Source of the DNA: Saprospiraceae bacterium
Lineage (GTDB): Bacteria > Bacteroidota > Bacteroidia > Chitinophagales > Saprospiraceae
DNA length: 12,259 nucleotides
Assembly: GCA_007125435.1 (NCBI GenBank)
Contig: SLDF01000077.1
Span: 1-12,259 of the forward strand
Reading direction: 5' to 3'
Shown piece by piece: positions 1 to 6,699 of this stretch; positions within the stretch are counted from its first letter, which is position 1, and every line of letters begins with the position of its first letter. Under the pieces are notes generated by a model. The model was not told the DNA's origin. It saw nothing but the letters and a program-made list of their open reading frames with translations, and did not search any database. The translations under genes and the position numbers were made by a program.

Positions 1-33
1 AAGAACAGCCAAAAGTCCAAATTAAACTCAGCT

Positions 34-147
34 AGTATAGATTTATACTGTTTGTAAATCTATTTTCTTAACTGTATAATTTAAGACCTACTCCCCAGAA
101 ATAATAAGTGACCCATCTTAACTCACCATACCTGTTTTACAAACAGG
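34..147. other. Short inverted repeats in the left-edge non-coding stretch
   Basis: The first 243 bases carry no supportable gene. They contain two small perfect inverted repeats: AGTATA/TATACT (34-39 and 44-49, four-base loop) and CCTGTTT/AAACAGG (131-137 and 141-147, three-base loop). The second lies about 100 bases beyond the stop codon of the minus-strand gene at 244-1179. It could be part of that gene's 3' end, but no T-tract follows it on either strand, so I do not call it a terminator. Confidence 0.3.
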
Positions 148-243
148 CTGTATGATTAGTTTATTTGCATAAATCACAGAAGGCTTATCGACGCTTTGGA
201 TACGTTCATGCCTGAGCAGTTGCCTTGTTTATACTAGATGTGC

Positions 244-1179
244 TTAATCGATTTTTAAAACTTTTCCGAAACCGACCATTTTATTATTACTTTCAACCCT
301 AATGAAATACAAGCCGTTCATGAGTATTGATAAGTCGATTGTCTCTTGCCTTCCTTGCAAAGCTAAAACAAGTGTGCCTGATGTTGAGAAAATTTTTATA
401 TGATCATAATCAATACCTGATTCGATGAAAGTTTCTCCTTTTGTAGGATTGGGATATACCGTCAATTCTTTTAGTTGAGAAATTTCTCTACTAGAAGTTG
501 GCATCCAGCACTCTTCTATGGCAGGGTTTCTATATAAAAGTTCATCGTTGTGGTAGAAGCACTGAAGTGACGTAGTTCTGTCAAGTAAACAGCTCAAATA
601 GGAGCCTAAGAACCCCGATGACGACCCTAAACCTTCTATCCAATATTCAAATGGTCCGTCTGACCCTTCACATATTAAGTCAATAATCTTTCTAGATTCA
701 CCATTTAATAGCACTATGGGGTCGGAGTTTTCAAGTGATACTTGAAAACTCGCTGTGTAACCTATTATTGGGTTATGAATGGTTAAGTCTTGTCCATGCT
801 CAACATTGAAGTCATACAACAAATATTCATTATCATTTAATGATTCATATATACGATTATCCGCTTCTCTGAAATATCTACCTGTACTTTCAAATTCATC
901 TCCAACCTCATAATCGCTGAAAAGCAGTTCTCTATACAGCACACCTTGTATGTCATACTCCGCCTCAGAAAACTTATATCTTTTATTTCTAGTGTCAGGG
1001 GATGTCATTTCAGTTTCTCGTTCTATCCAGTGTACGTTTGGATTGACGATTTGGCTATTATTGAGTATCGCCTCATCGGGTGTTATGGTTATACTTTCAG
1101 AATACGCTGAAATGCTCTGTCCACTTACAAATTGTCCAATCAGGACAACAAACATTACAATCATAGATAACCTAAGCAT
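244..1179 (-). CDS. Secreted protein with T9SS type A C-terminal sorting domain
   Basis: A 311-residue protein predicted to cross the inner membrane by Sec and the outer membrane by the type IX system. Residues 1-20 are a signal peptide (hydrophobic MIVMFVVLIGQFV, cleavage likely after VSG-20). Residues about 239-311 form the sorting domain: it opens with VYPNPTKGE, continues through IKIFSTSG, and ends in the typical NGLYFIRVE...GFGKVLKID strand pattern. The middle (about 60-225) matches a widespread anonymous Bacteroidota family, seen in the order YLLYDFNVEHGQ, the phrase WIEGLGSSSG (180-189), and cysteines at 170, 197, 207 and 224, which could form disulfides outside the cell. No enzymatic motif is visible, so its function is unknown. 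It stands alone, with no neighbour on its strand within 900 bases. No TAnnTTTG box was found upstream. Confidence 0.9.
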   Translation of the reverse strand: MLRLSMIVMFVVLIGQFVSGQSISAYSESITITPDEAILNNSQIVNPNVHWIERETEMTSPDTRNKRYKFSEAEYDIQGVLYRELLFSDYEVGDEFESTGRYFREADNRIYESLNDNEYLLYDFNVEHGQDLTIHNPIIGYTASFQVSLENSDPIVLLNGESRKIIDLICEGSDGPFEYWIEGLGSSSGFLGSYLSCLLDRTTSLQCFYHNDELLYRNPAIEECWMPTSSREISQLKELTVYPNPTKGETFIESGIDYDHIKIFSTSGTLVLALQGRQETIDLSILMNGLYFIRVESNNKMVGFGKVLKID

Positions 1180-1457
1180 AGTGTTTGTTTTAGTTGGTCA
1201 TACATATTGTGTATTTTTGTAATATTTATCTTTACTTATGGTTGTTATCCTTTGATTTCATCTATCCTACTTCATAAATGATTTCATAAACAGGAAGTAA
1301 CAGCGATTAAATATAATTTATTTTTTTGATTAGATAAAATTAATGGTAGGTCAATGTATAATTAATTTTAGTTAAGACATTTTACCATATATAGAGACTA
1401 AGCTCTTAAAATTGTCCATTTTGAATCATTTGACTTGAATAGTGAATATTTTTCTTT
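1180..1457. other. AT-rich intergenic stretch, no gene seen
   Basis: This stretch lies upstream of the T9SS gene and left of repeat copy A. It is AT-rich, with T-runs around 1213-1235 and 1319-1328, and no convincing reading frame on either strand. The minus-strand promoter of the gene ending at 244 should lie here, but no clear -33/-7 pair could be found. Confidence 0.4.
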
Positions 1458-1616
1458 TGCATCAGTGATGCGAAATGGGCCCGATCCCCAAATCTTTGGG
1501 AAAGGGAGACTCCGATGAGACACAGTCGAATTGGAGGCCGAGCGAACAGCGAGCCATGAAGCGTAACGACCCCGACCTGTCCAAATGCATTTGGGTAGGT
1601 CGGGGAGATGCCCAAA
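1458..1616 (-). repeat. R1 dispersed structured repeat, copy A
   Basis: Read on the minus strand, this begins TTTGGGCATC, passes through GGTCG, TACG.TTCA.GGCTC and TCGGCCTC, and ends TTTCGCATCACTGATGCA. The same ordered landmarks occur in copies B (5338-5622) and C (7945-8081) on the plus strand. Copy A is the most diverged and has longer hairpins grafted on: a 36-base palindrome at 1570-1605, and a CCCAAA/TTTGGG hairpin near 1486-1500. The CTC...GAG stem (1510-1515 with 1531-1536) is kept. Short reading frames crossing this stretch on both strands are by-products of its palindromes, not genes. It resembles the GC-richer 'GGGCATCACCC...GGGTCG' intergenic repeats common in Bacteroidota; that link is from memory, not a search. 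Confidence 0.75.
1570..1605. repeat. 36-base near-perfect palindrome inside R1 copy A
   Basis: CCCCGACCT and AGGTCGGGG arms (1570-1578, 1597-1605) surround a perfect palindrome, CCAAATGCATTTGG (1581-1594). The two intervening GT dinucleotides (1579-1580, 1595-1596) oppose each other. In a plus-strand RNA they form G-U wobbles, so the arms pair without interruption; in a minus-strand RNA they are A-C mismatches. With no T-tract on either side, it is not a standard terminator. Confidence 0.8.
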
Positions 1617-1761
1617 AATCAAAAATAAACAACACCATCAATTTTTACAGCCTTTTAGAGATGCTTCGTTAAAGCTGGTTGCCCTTAATTTTTCTACCAT
1701 TTATTGACTACAATCTTCCGGTTTAGTGTCAATTGTCACACAAACAGACTTCAATAAATAC

Positions 1762-1769
1762 TACCTTTG
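1762..1769 (+). promoter_or_regulatory. Candidate -7 box upstream of the DUF983 gene
   Basis: TACCTTTG matches the Bacteroidota -7 consensus TAnnTTTG and ends 14 bases before the ATG at 1784. The nearest upstream TTG (1733-1735) is 26 bases away, beyond the usual 17-23 spacing, so the -33 part is weak. If used, the 5' untranslated region would be under 15 bases. Confidence 0.4.
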
Positions 1770-1783
1770 AGGACTGAAAATTA

Positions 1784-2176
1784 ATGACCATGATAAAAAA
1801 GGGAAGTAAACTCTATTCAATTCTCAATCACAAGTGCCCAAAGTGTCATGAGGGGGATTTATATCCGACGAGGCTCTTGAGCTTTAGTGAACTGTTTACG
1901 ATGAAGGACGAATGTCCGCACTGTGGTCAGAAATATGTTTTGGAGCCGGGTTTTTACTGGGGGTCGATGTACATCGGCTATATGCTGAGCTCTGCAGTGA
2001 TGTTGTTGATGTTTGGTGTATTGTTTTTTCTTTTGGATATGGGTGTATATGAATCGCTTGGTGGAGCAGTCGTGGTGCTGGTCATTTTATATGGCGGGGT
2101 GTACAGGATGGCACGGGCTATTTGGATCAATCTCTACGTGCACTATGATGCGGATCAATCCGGTAAGTCAGCTTAA
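1784..2176 (+). CDS. DUF983 family zinc-ribbon membrane protein
   Basis: A 130-residue protein of the DUF983 family, small bacterial inner-membrane proteins of unknown function. The N-terminal half has two Cys-x-x-Cys pairs, CPKC (18-21) and CPHC (44-47), that should bind one zinc ion. The family signature then follows (YVLEPGFYWGSMYIGY, about 51-66), then two membrane helices at about 62-84 and 89-110. The order 'CPKCxxGxLF...CPxCGxxY..EPGFYxGxMY' is diagnostic of the family. Translation may start at 1784 or at the second ATG (1790, residue 3). Its last nine bases overlap, tail to tail, the stop end of the response regulator gene on the other strand. Length is normal for the family. Confidence 0.9.
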   Translation: MTMIKKGSKLYSILNHKCPKCHEGDLYPTRLLSFSELFTMKDECPHCGQKYVLEPGFYWGSMYIGYMLSSAVMLLMFGVLFFLLDMGVYESLGGAVVVLVILYGGVYRMARAIWINLYVHYDADQSGKSA

Positions 2177-2863
2177 CCGCACTCTATAGCCTACGCCCTT
2201 GATGGTATAAATTTGCATATTGTCATCCTCTGAAAAATAGGTTCTCAGCTTGCGGATATAGACGTCGAGGGTGCGTGAATTGAAGTAGGTATCATCGCCC
2301 CAAATCTTGACGAGTATTTCTTTTCTGTTAATGGTCTGGTCGTTGTACTGGAGGAGGAGCTTCAGCAGTTCGTTTTCTCTATGCGACAGATTATATGTGG
2401 TGGTAGGTGTGTGGAGCTGGTATTCTCTTGGGTTGAATCTATAAAGTGAGCCCAGCGCAATCTCTGACTGCCCATCGGTATGGATATCTTGCCGGCCACT
2501 GAGCGAGAGCAGGTTGTGGATGCGAACGATAAGCTCTTCTACGCTGTAGGGTTTTCTGATGTAATCGTTGCCTCCCGAGGAAAAGCCCTCTATGACGTCT
2601 TTGGTCTGTGTCTTTGCTGTGAGGAAGAGTATGGGGACATGATTGTCTACTTCACGGATGGATCGGCCCAGGGTGAGCCCATCGATGTGCGGAAGCATGA
2701 TGTCGAGAAGGACAATGTCCGGCCCGAATTCGTGAAAGGCATCCATGACCAAGGCACCGTCAGCAATCATCTTGACCTCAAATGATCTCGATTCTAGACT
2801 TTCTTTGACAATCTTGCCGAGATTGACTTCATCCTCTACATATAGTATCTTAATCGGTGTCAT
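2168..2863 (-). CDS. OmpR/PhoB-type response regulator
   Basis: A 231-residue DNA-binding response regulator. The receiver domain (about 4-118) has the acidic pocket E10/D11, phospho-acceptor D54 (in LLDIMLP), T82 and K104 (in RKPY). The winged-helix output domain (about 130-231) has SHRENELLKLL, then the recognition region NSRTLDVYIRKLR and the GVGYRV wing, all typical of OmpR/PhoB proteins. All catalytic residues are present, so it should be phosphorylated by the adjacent kinase. Its ATG lies inside the kinase gene (14-base overlap), so the pair is co-transcribed and probably translationally coupled. The arrangement and size resemble the Bacteroides RprX/RprY pair, but I cannot assign orthology. 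The 3' end overlaps the convergent DUF983 gene by nine bases, leaving no room for a separate terminator. Confidence 0.95.
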   Translation of the reverse strand: MTPIKILYVEDEVNLGKIVKESLESRSFEVKMIADGALVMDAFHEFGPDIVLLDIMLPHIDGLTLGRSIREVDNHVPILFLTAKTQTKDVIEGFSSGGNDYIRKPYSVEELIVRIHNLLSLSGRQDIHTDGQSEIALGSLYRFNPREYQLHTPTTTYNLSHRENELLKLLLQYNDQTINRKEILVKIWGDDTYFNSRTLDVYIRKLRTYFSEDDNMQIYTIKGVGYRVRLS

Positions 2864-4379
2864 AGTGTATGGGTAGTTTCATGATGAATCTGCTGCCATT
2901 GTCATTGCTCCTGTCTAGCACTATTTGTCCGCCGTGGCTTTCTACCACTTCCTTGACATAGCTGAGGCCCAGGCCGTGACCCTTGATATTGTGCCTGTTG
3001 TCATGCGGTACTCTGAAAAAACGATCGAAAATCTTATCCTGATATACTGCCGGGATGCCGGGTCCATTATCTTCAATCGATATGGAGGCGTAGCACTGAT
3101 CTTGCTCTACACTAATGTTGACGCTGGCATCAGTACCTGAGTATTTGATCGCATTCTCTATCAGATTAATGATAGCATTGGTGAGGTGGACATTATCTCC
3201 TCGGACGATAATATCACTGTCAGGTAAATGCACATCGAGATGAGCAGATTTTTCTGTGATGAAGACGTCCAGGGCAGACTGCACCTGAGCTATTAGGTCT
3301 TGTAGGTGTATATCCTGAAGATCCAGATTGAGCTGGCCATCTTCAAACTCCTTGACCTTGAGAATTTTATTGATCAGAATGTTTAGCCGGTCGAGCTCTG
3401 ACTGAGCCATGGAGAGGTAGGACCTTGTTTTCTCTTTGTCGTGGATGACCCCAAAGTTTTGAATGGCTTCAAGTGCGACATGGACTGTTGATACAGGTGT
3501 CTTTAGCTCGTGGGTGATATTGGCAATCAGATCATTGCGCATCGTGTACAGCTTTTTCTGCGACTGAAGATTCTTCCATATGACCCAGTAACTCATGAGT
3601 ACCAGAAGGATGAGTAACAGACTAAATGCGATCTCAAACTTCATACGCATCAATATGAATAATACAGTACCGGATACTTCACCGGTAAAAAACTGGACTG
3701 GATGCCCGGCTGGTATGGCCAGGGAGTAAATCTTACCGTCTTTAGATGAACGGTAGGGATTGGTCTGGTCGATGAGGATATTCATCGGTAGGTCTATATC
3801 TTGCCTCATTAGGTTTTGATGAAACATATGTGCTATATCGCTGCTATCCAATTCGACCCTTATACTGTCATTGCCTGTCATCAGAAACTTGATCTGACCC
3901 ATGGAGCGTTTATAGGTCCACATCTGATGCGAAAATTGTCTGCCACTATCTCTTGCATATGCTCTGGAGTCTGAGGGTGGTCCTGGTGGACGTTGATGCT
4001 TGAATAAGTGCGTGCCGGACTCTTCTTCGACTGTCGTAGTGTCACCATCCTGGTTGCGGCGGGTCAGTCTTACTGACATGGACTTCCAGTTGCCATCTGT
4101 GAGGCTGTCAATATCCTGGAGATGAGTGGCGACATTACCGGGCAAGTTGGTGTTGAGTTGCTCTATAAAAGTGCTGTCAGATAAGTGCTCTTTCCAAATG
4201 GCTGAAACCATACTATCTTGCACAAAGTTGACGCTAGACGAAAATGCAAACCCGACCTCTTTTTTGAGTATGGCTTGCTGCTGGTTATAAGTTCTCTGAA
4301 GCCAAAAAACCAACAGCCCAATAAGCAACATCAGGCTCAATCCGGTCAATATCGCAGCTAAAGTTTGTCTTTTCATCAC
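2850..4379 (-). CDS. Membrane-bound sensor histidine kinase
   Basis: A 509-residue two-pass sensor kinase. Transmembrane helix 1 (about 8-27) is followed by a periplasmic sensing region of about 210 residues (28-237), with no domain I recognise and a proline-rich RPPGPP stretch (130-135). Helix 2 is at about 241-268. The kinase core is complete: H-box with phospho-acceptor H290 (NITHELKTP), N-box (NLIENAIKYS, 405-414), G1 box (DNGPGIP, 437-443), F-box (FDRFFRV, 451-457) and G2 box (GHGLGLSYV, 467-475). No HAMP or PAS domain is evident. It is the first gene of an operon with the response regulator. Translation could start at ATG 4379 or the adjacent ATG at 4376. The gene is divergent from the GLPGLI gene, across a 168-base shared upstream region. 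The stimulus is not deducible. Confidence 0.95.
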   Translation of the reverse strand: MMKRQTLAAILTGLSLMLLIGLLVFWLQRTYNQQQAILKKEVGFAFSSSVNFVQDSMVSAIWKEHLSDSTFIEQLNTNLPGNVATHLQDIDSLTDGNWKSMSVRLTRRNQDGDTTTVEEESGTHLFKHQRPPGPPSDSRAYARDSGRQFSHQMWTYKRSMGQIKFLMTGNDSIRVELDSSDIAHMFHQNLMRQDIDLPMNILIDQTNPYRSSKDGKIYSLAIPAGHPVQFFTGEVSGTVLFILMRMKFEIAFSLLLILLVLMSYWVIWKNLQSQKKLYTMRNDLIANITHELKTPVSTVHVALEAIQNFGVIHDKEKTRSYLSMAQSELDRLNILINKILKVKEFEDGQLNLDLQDIHLQDLIAQVQSALDVFITEKSAHLDVHLPDSDIIVRGDNVHLTNAIINLIENAIKYSGTDASVNISVEQDQCYASISIEDNGPGIPAVYQDKIFDRFFRVPHDNRHNIKGHGLGLSYVKEVVESHGGQIVLDRSNDNGSRFIMKLPIHYDTD

Positions 4380-4383
4380 TTTA

Positions 4384-4391
4384 CAAATGTA
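4384..4391 (-). promoter_or_regulatory. TAnnTTTG box directly before the kinase start
   Basis: On the minus strand the sequence TACATTTG matches the -7 consensus and ends only four bases before the first ATG of the kinase gene. No TTG is seen at the right distance upstream. Used as a promoter, it would give a leaderless or nearly leaderless transcript. It may equally be chance. Confidence 0.25.
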
Positions 4392-4449
4392 ATTAATTCG
4401 CCGCAGAGCTGATGGAGATTAACTTTTATTAACCTTGAATTGACCTTTA

Positions 4450-4483
4450 TTTGGCGAAATCAAGAGGACTTTGATTATTTTTG
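4450..4483 (+). promoter_or_regulatory. Candidate promoter of the GLPGLI gene
   Basis: TTTG at 4450-4453 and TATTTTTG at 4476-4483 match the Bacteroidota -33 and -7 elements (TTTG and TAnnTTTG). The 22-base spacer is inside the 17-23 range reported for flavobacterial promoters. Transcription would begin near 4490, leaving an untranslated leader of about 58 bases to the ATG at 4548, or 97 bases to the ATG at 4587. The site lies in the region shared with the divergent kinase operon, where the response regulator could act. Confidence 0.45.
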
Positions 4484-4547
4484 GACGACCATTGACGTGA
4501 CAACCATTGATTTCAATCGTCTGTTATCTTAGGGCTTGCATAGATAG

Positions 4548-5288
4548 ATGTTTCCATCTGTCAAGTTCTTCAAAACCATAAAAACCATGATCCGATTAGT
4601 CGTTATCTTTATTGTATTTGCTCAGCCATTATTGGCCCAGATCGTCACAGAGGGCCACATAATCTACGAGCATAAAATCAATCTTCACGCCAAAATTCCG
4701 CCTGATCGTAATGATCTGCTTTCTATGATTCCTGAGTTTCAGACCTATGAAAAAGAGTTGTTCTTCACCAGAGAAGAAAGTCTGTACCGCAAGGTCAAAG
4801 ATAATAGCCAAGGCAGAGGTAGGGGGTTTCGCATGGATTTTGGATCTTCCGGTTTATTTTACTACAATTTTCCGGAGAAAGAGAAAGTCGTGCAGCAGGA
4901 CATCGTTACGGAGACCTATCTGGTAAGGGACAGTTTGGATGTCTACCCATGGAAGCTGCGCGGAGAGATGAAGCCCATACTTGGGTACATGTGCCAGCTG
5001 GCGTATTATGAATCTCAGGAAGACTCTACTTACGTCGTAGCTTGGTTTAGCCCGGAGATTCCTGTAGGCGTAGGACCTGAGAATTACAGGGGGTTGCCGG
5101 GTGCCATTCTCGAGATTGACGTCAACTTTGGCGAGACCATGATGGAAGCTAAGGCCATTAATCCCGGCCCTGTAGATGAGAAGATCATCACTCCGCCATC
5201 AAAAGGTAAGAAAGTCGACCAGGAGACCTTCAATGCCAAGAATAAAGAAGTCATGGAAACCATGAGGAAACGCTTTGGAGGAGGGTAA
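4548..5288 (+). CDS. GLPGLI family secreted/envelope protein
   Basis: A GLPGLI-family protein (TIGR01200 type), an envelope family of unknown function largely confined to Bacteroidota. The signature block lies at about 134-192 of the long form: WKLRGEMKPILGYMC, then AWFSPEIPVGVGPENYRGLPGAILEI. The name motif reads GLPGAI here. The first ATG gives 246 residues with a polar 13-residue extension. The in-frame ATG at 4587 gives a cleaner signal peptide (MIRLVVIFIVFAQPLLA, then QIV) and 233 residues, so I prefer 4587, though 4548 cannot be excluded. The tail is basic and glycine-rich (KRFGGG). It is divergent from the sensor kinase/regulator operon. That placement suggests, but does not prove, that it is controlled by, or reports to, that two-component system. 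Confidence 0.9.
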   Translation: MFPSVKFFKTIKTMIRLVVIFIVFAQPLLAQIVTEGHIIYEHKINLHAKIPPDRNDLLSMIPEFQTYEKELFFTREESLYRKVKDNSQGRGRGFRMDFGSSGLFYYNFPEKEKVVQQDIVTETYLVRDSLDVYPWKLRGEMKPILGYMCQLAYYESQEDSTYVVAWFSPEIPVGVGPENYRGLPGAILEIDVNFGETMMEAKAINPGPVDEKIITPPSKGKKVDQETFNAKNKEVMETMRKRFGGG

Positions 5289-5337
5289 GCTCTTCATGAT
5301 CTCCATTTGCATTTCAAGAAAGGATTTTGTTTTTCTC

Positions 5338-5622
5338 TTTGGGCATCACCCTTCGGGTCGCTTTTGTAGAGTCTGAAAACAGCCACCTTGATGACCCCAA
5401 GTCTTACTTTTTTGAGCAATCTCTTCGAAAAAAAATACTTACGTAGCTTGGGCTATGCGCGTATTTTTTATTCTTCGATCTCACTCAAAACAGCTTCGAC
5501 TTAGATCATACGGCGGCTATTTTCAGACTCGTTCCAAGGCTCCCTGGACGGTCGGCCTCAGCTTCGCTATTGCTACGCAGAGTCTGGCTCCTGCGTCGCC
5601 ACCCTTTCACATCGCTGATGCA
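5338..5622 (+). repeat. R1 dispersed structured repeat, copy B (interrupted)
   Basis: Begins TTTGGGCATCACCC 50 bases after the GLPGLI stop codon and ends CACATCGCTGATGCA. It matches copy C closely outside an inserted block at 5369-5530. Without that block it is about 123 bases, against 137 for copy C. Stems: ACCC/GGGT at the start, TCCAAGG/CCCTGGA (5533-5539 with 5542-5548, one A-C mismatch) and CTCAGC/GCAGAG (5557-5562 with 5577-5582, one A-A mismatch). Several pairs differ from copy C on both sides so that pairing is kept. The open frame at 5455-5685 crosses both repeats and is not a gene. Confidence 0.8.
5369..5530. repeat. 162-bp imperfect palindrome (foldback element) nested in R1 copy B
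   Basis: The outer arms GAGTCTGAAAACAGCC (5369-5384) and GGCTATTTTCAGACTC (5515-5530) pair at 15 of 16 positions. Similarity between the two halves continues inward: TTTTGAG...TCTTCGAA...AAAAATAC on the left mirrors GTATTTTTTATTCTTCGA...CTCAAAACAG on the right. It closes at TACTTACGTAGC / GCTATGCGCGTA around a TTGG loop near 5442-5469. The whole block can therefore fold as one long hairpin. It is absent from copies A and C, so it is most simply an insertion into copy B. No clean target-site duplication is visible. Confidence 0.75.
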
Positions 5623-5693
5623 TTTCTGTTGCATATTCGGGCTATTGTCGTAGGAAATGATTTTAGAACATTAGAGACTGCATAGGCAAAAAA

Positions 5694-5717
5694 AATAGGG
5701 CCTCAGAAGACCCTATT
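5694..5717 (-). terminator. Rho-independent terminator of the Bax-inhibitor-like gene
   Basis: AATAGGG (5694-5700) and CCCTATT (5711-5717) form a seven-base-pair stem with a ten-base loop. On the minus strand the stem is followed immediately by a run of T (the A-run 5688-5695 on the plus strand). It lies 33 bases beyond the stop codon of the 5750-6511 gene. Confidence 0.8.
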
Positions 5718-5749
5718 GTATAATTGATATTTATGCTTAATGACTGAGT

Positions 5750-6511
5750 TTAGTCTCTACCATATAGCATAGCTAGAAGACGCAATATCTCCAGGTATAG
5801 CCACACCAGTGTAATGATCAAGCCCATCGCTGCAAACCATTCCATGTGAATGGGAGCCTTAGCTTCTTCACCCTTGTCAAAATTATCAAAGTCCAGTAGT
5901 AGGTTTAATGCGGCCACACCGACGATGACTAGACTGATCAGTATGCCTACAGTTCCACCCTCATGTAAGTATGGTAGGCCCGAACCAAATAAATTCATAA
6001 CAAAATTGATCACATAGACGACCAATATGGCTCCCGTGGCCATGACGACACCAGCCCTAAACTTTTGTGTGACCTTGATGATGCCGGTCTTATAGATGAA
6101 TAACATGATGAAAAACACTGCCATAGTCAGACTTATGGCCTGAAAAATGATGCCATCATACATAGCGCCATACAATGCAGAGATGCCACCAACGACCAGA
6201 CCTTGAAGTACGGCGTATGCCGGTGCAATCTTACCACTGTGCTGAGGCTTGAATACTGCCACAAAAACCAGAATCAAACCACCGATCAACCCTCCCCAGA
6301 TCAATAACGGATTGGGAAAGTTGAATGAGACCAAGGCAGTGGCTACCAATAGTACTCCCAACATGATCGATTTGTTGACTGCACCCTGTACAGTCATGAC
6401 TTCCTGACTCTCGGCAGCTTGAGAGTAATCAGCATTTGCAGTCTGTGCCGCAGCTATTCTATTACCGGCAAAGAAGGGGTTGCTGGATTTATTTAGACTT
6501 TTCTTTAACAT
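5750..6511 (-). CDS. Bax inhibitor-1/YccA family membrane protein
   Basis: A 253-residue polytopic inner-membrane protein of the Bax inhibitor-1-like group. It has a soluble N-terminal tail of about 45 residues rich in Ala, Asn and Ser, starting MLKKSLNKSSNPFF, then seven predicted helices at about 48-65, 69-87, 96-118, 122-141, 151-174, 187-206 and 224-248. The start MLKKSxNPFF and the last section (LLLDFDNFDKGEEAKAPIHMEWFAAMG, split across helices 6 and 7, with D207, D209 and E224) are typical of this bacterial branch. In the YetJ branch, acidic residues at this end form a pH-sensitive calcium pathway. Whether that holds here is inference. The gene is monocistronic with its own terminator, and divergent from the epimerase gene. 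Confidence 0.93.
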   Translation of the reverse strand: MLKKSLNKSSNPFFAGNRIAAAQTANADYSQAAESQEVMTVQGAVNKSIMLGVLLVATALVSFNFPNPLLIWGGLIGGLILVFVAVFKPQHSGKIAPAYAVLQGLVVGGISALYGAMYDGIIFQAISLTMAVFFIMLFIYKTGIIKVTQKFRAGVVMATGAILVVYVINFVMNLFGSGLPYLHEGGTVGILISLVIVGVAALNLLLDFDNFDKGEEAKAPIHMEWFAAMGLIITLVWLYLEILRLLAMLYGRD

Positions 6512-6593
6512 GATTTACGTTCCTTAATTTGTAATGAATAACGACTTATTTCCACGATTGATTATTGAAAAGTTGGGTTTAAGCAAACATTAG

Positions 6594-6601
6594 CAAATTT
6601 A
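6594..6601 (-). promoter_or_regulatory. Candidate -7 box for the Bax-inhibitor-like gene
   Basis: Minus-strand TAAATTTG matches TAnnTTTG and lies 82 bases upstream of the ATG at 6511. No TTG stands at a suitable distance upstream, so support is limited to one half of the promoter. Confidence 0.3.
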
Positions 6602-6680
6602 TTATTTTTTCTGATTCATTGTGCCATGATTACGGCTTTTTACAAAGCCTGCACCTATCTGTTGCCAATAAAATTATGTT

Positions 6681-6688
6681 TACATTTG
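6681..6688 (+). promoter_or_regulatory. Candidate -7 box before the epimerase gene
   Basis: TACATTTG matches the -7 consensus and ends 11 bases before the preferred ATG at 6700. A TTG at 6662-6664 is 16 bases upstream, slightly short of the usual spacing. If used, the transcript would have a leader of only about five bases. This argues against starts further upstream, such as 6619. Confidence 0.35.
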
Positions 6689-6699
6689 TCCAAAAGCCA

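Noticed and set aside
1..57. Possible gene tail entering from the left edge (plus strand)
   Set aside because: Frames of only 10-18 codons reach a stop; nothing distinguishes them from chance.
1398..1672. Overlapping open frames on both strands (65-74 codons)
   Set aside because: They run through the palindromes of R1 copy A, overlap one another in several frames and have no protein-like composition.
2480..3140. Plus-strand frames inside the regulator and kinase genes (2480-2785 and 2925-3140)
   Set aside because: They are antisense shadows of well-supported genes with full domain evidence.
5455..5685. 76-codon plus-strand frame
   Set aside because: It begins in the centre of the foldback element and continues through R1 copy B; its content is explained by repeats.
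6619..6699. Longer start for the epimerase (27 extra residues)
   Set aside because: The extension contains a hairpin and a -7 box, and the family usually begins close to the HIGIAV strand.
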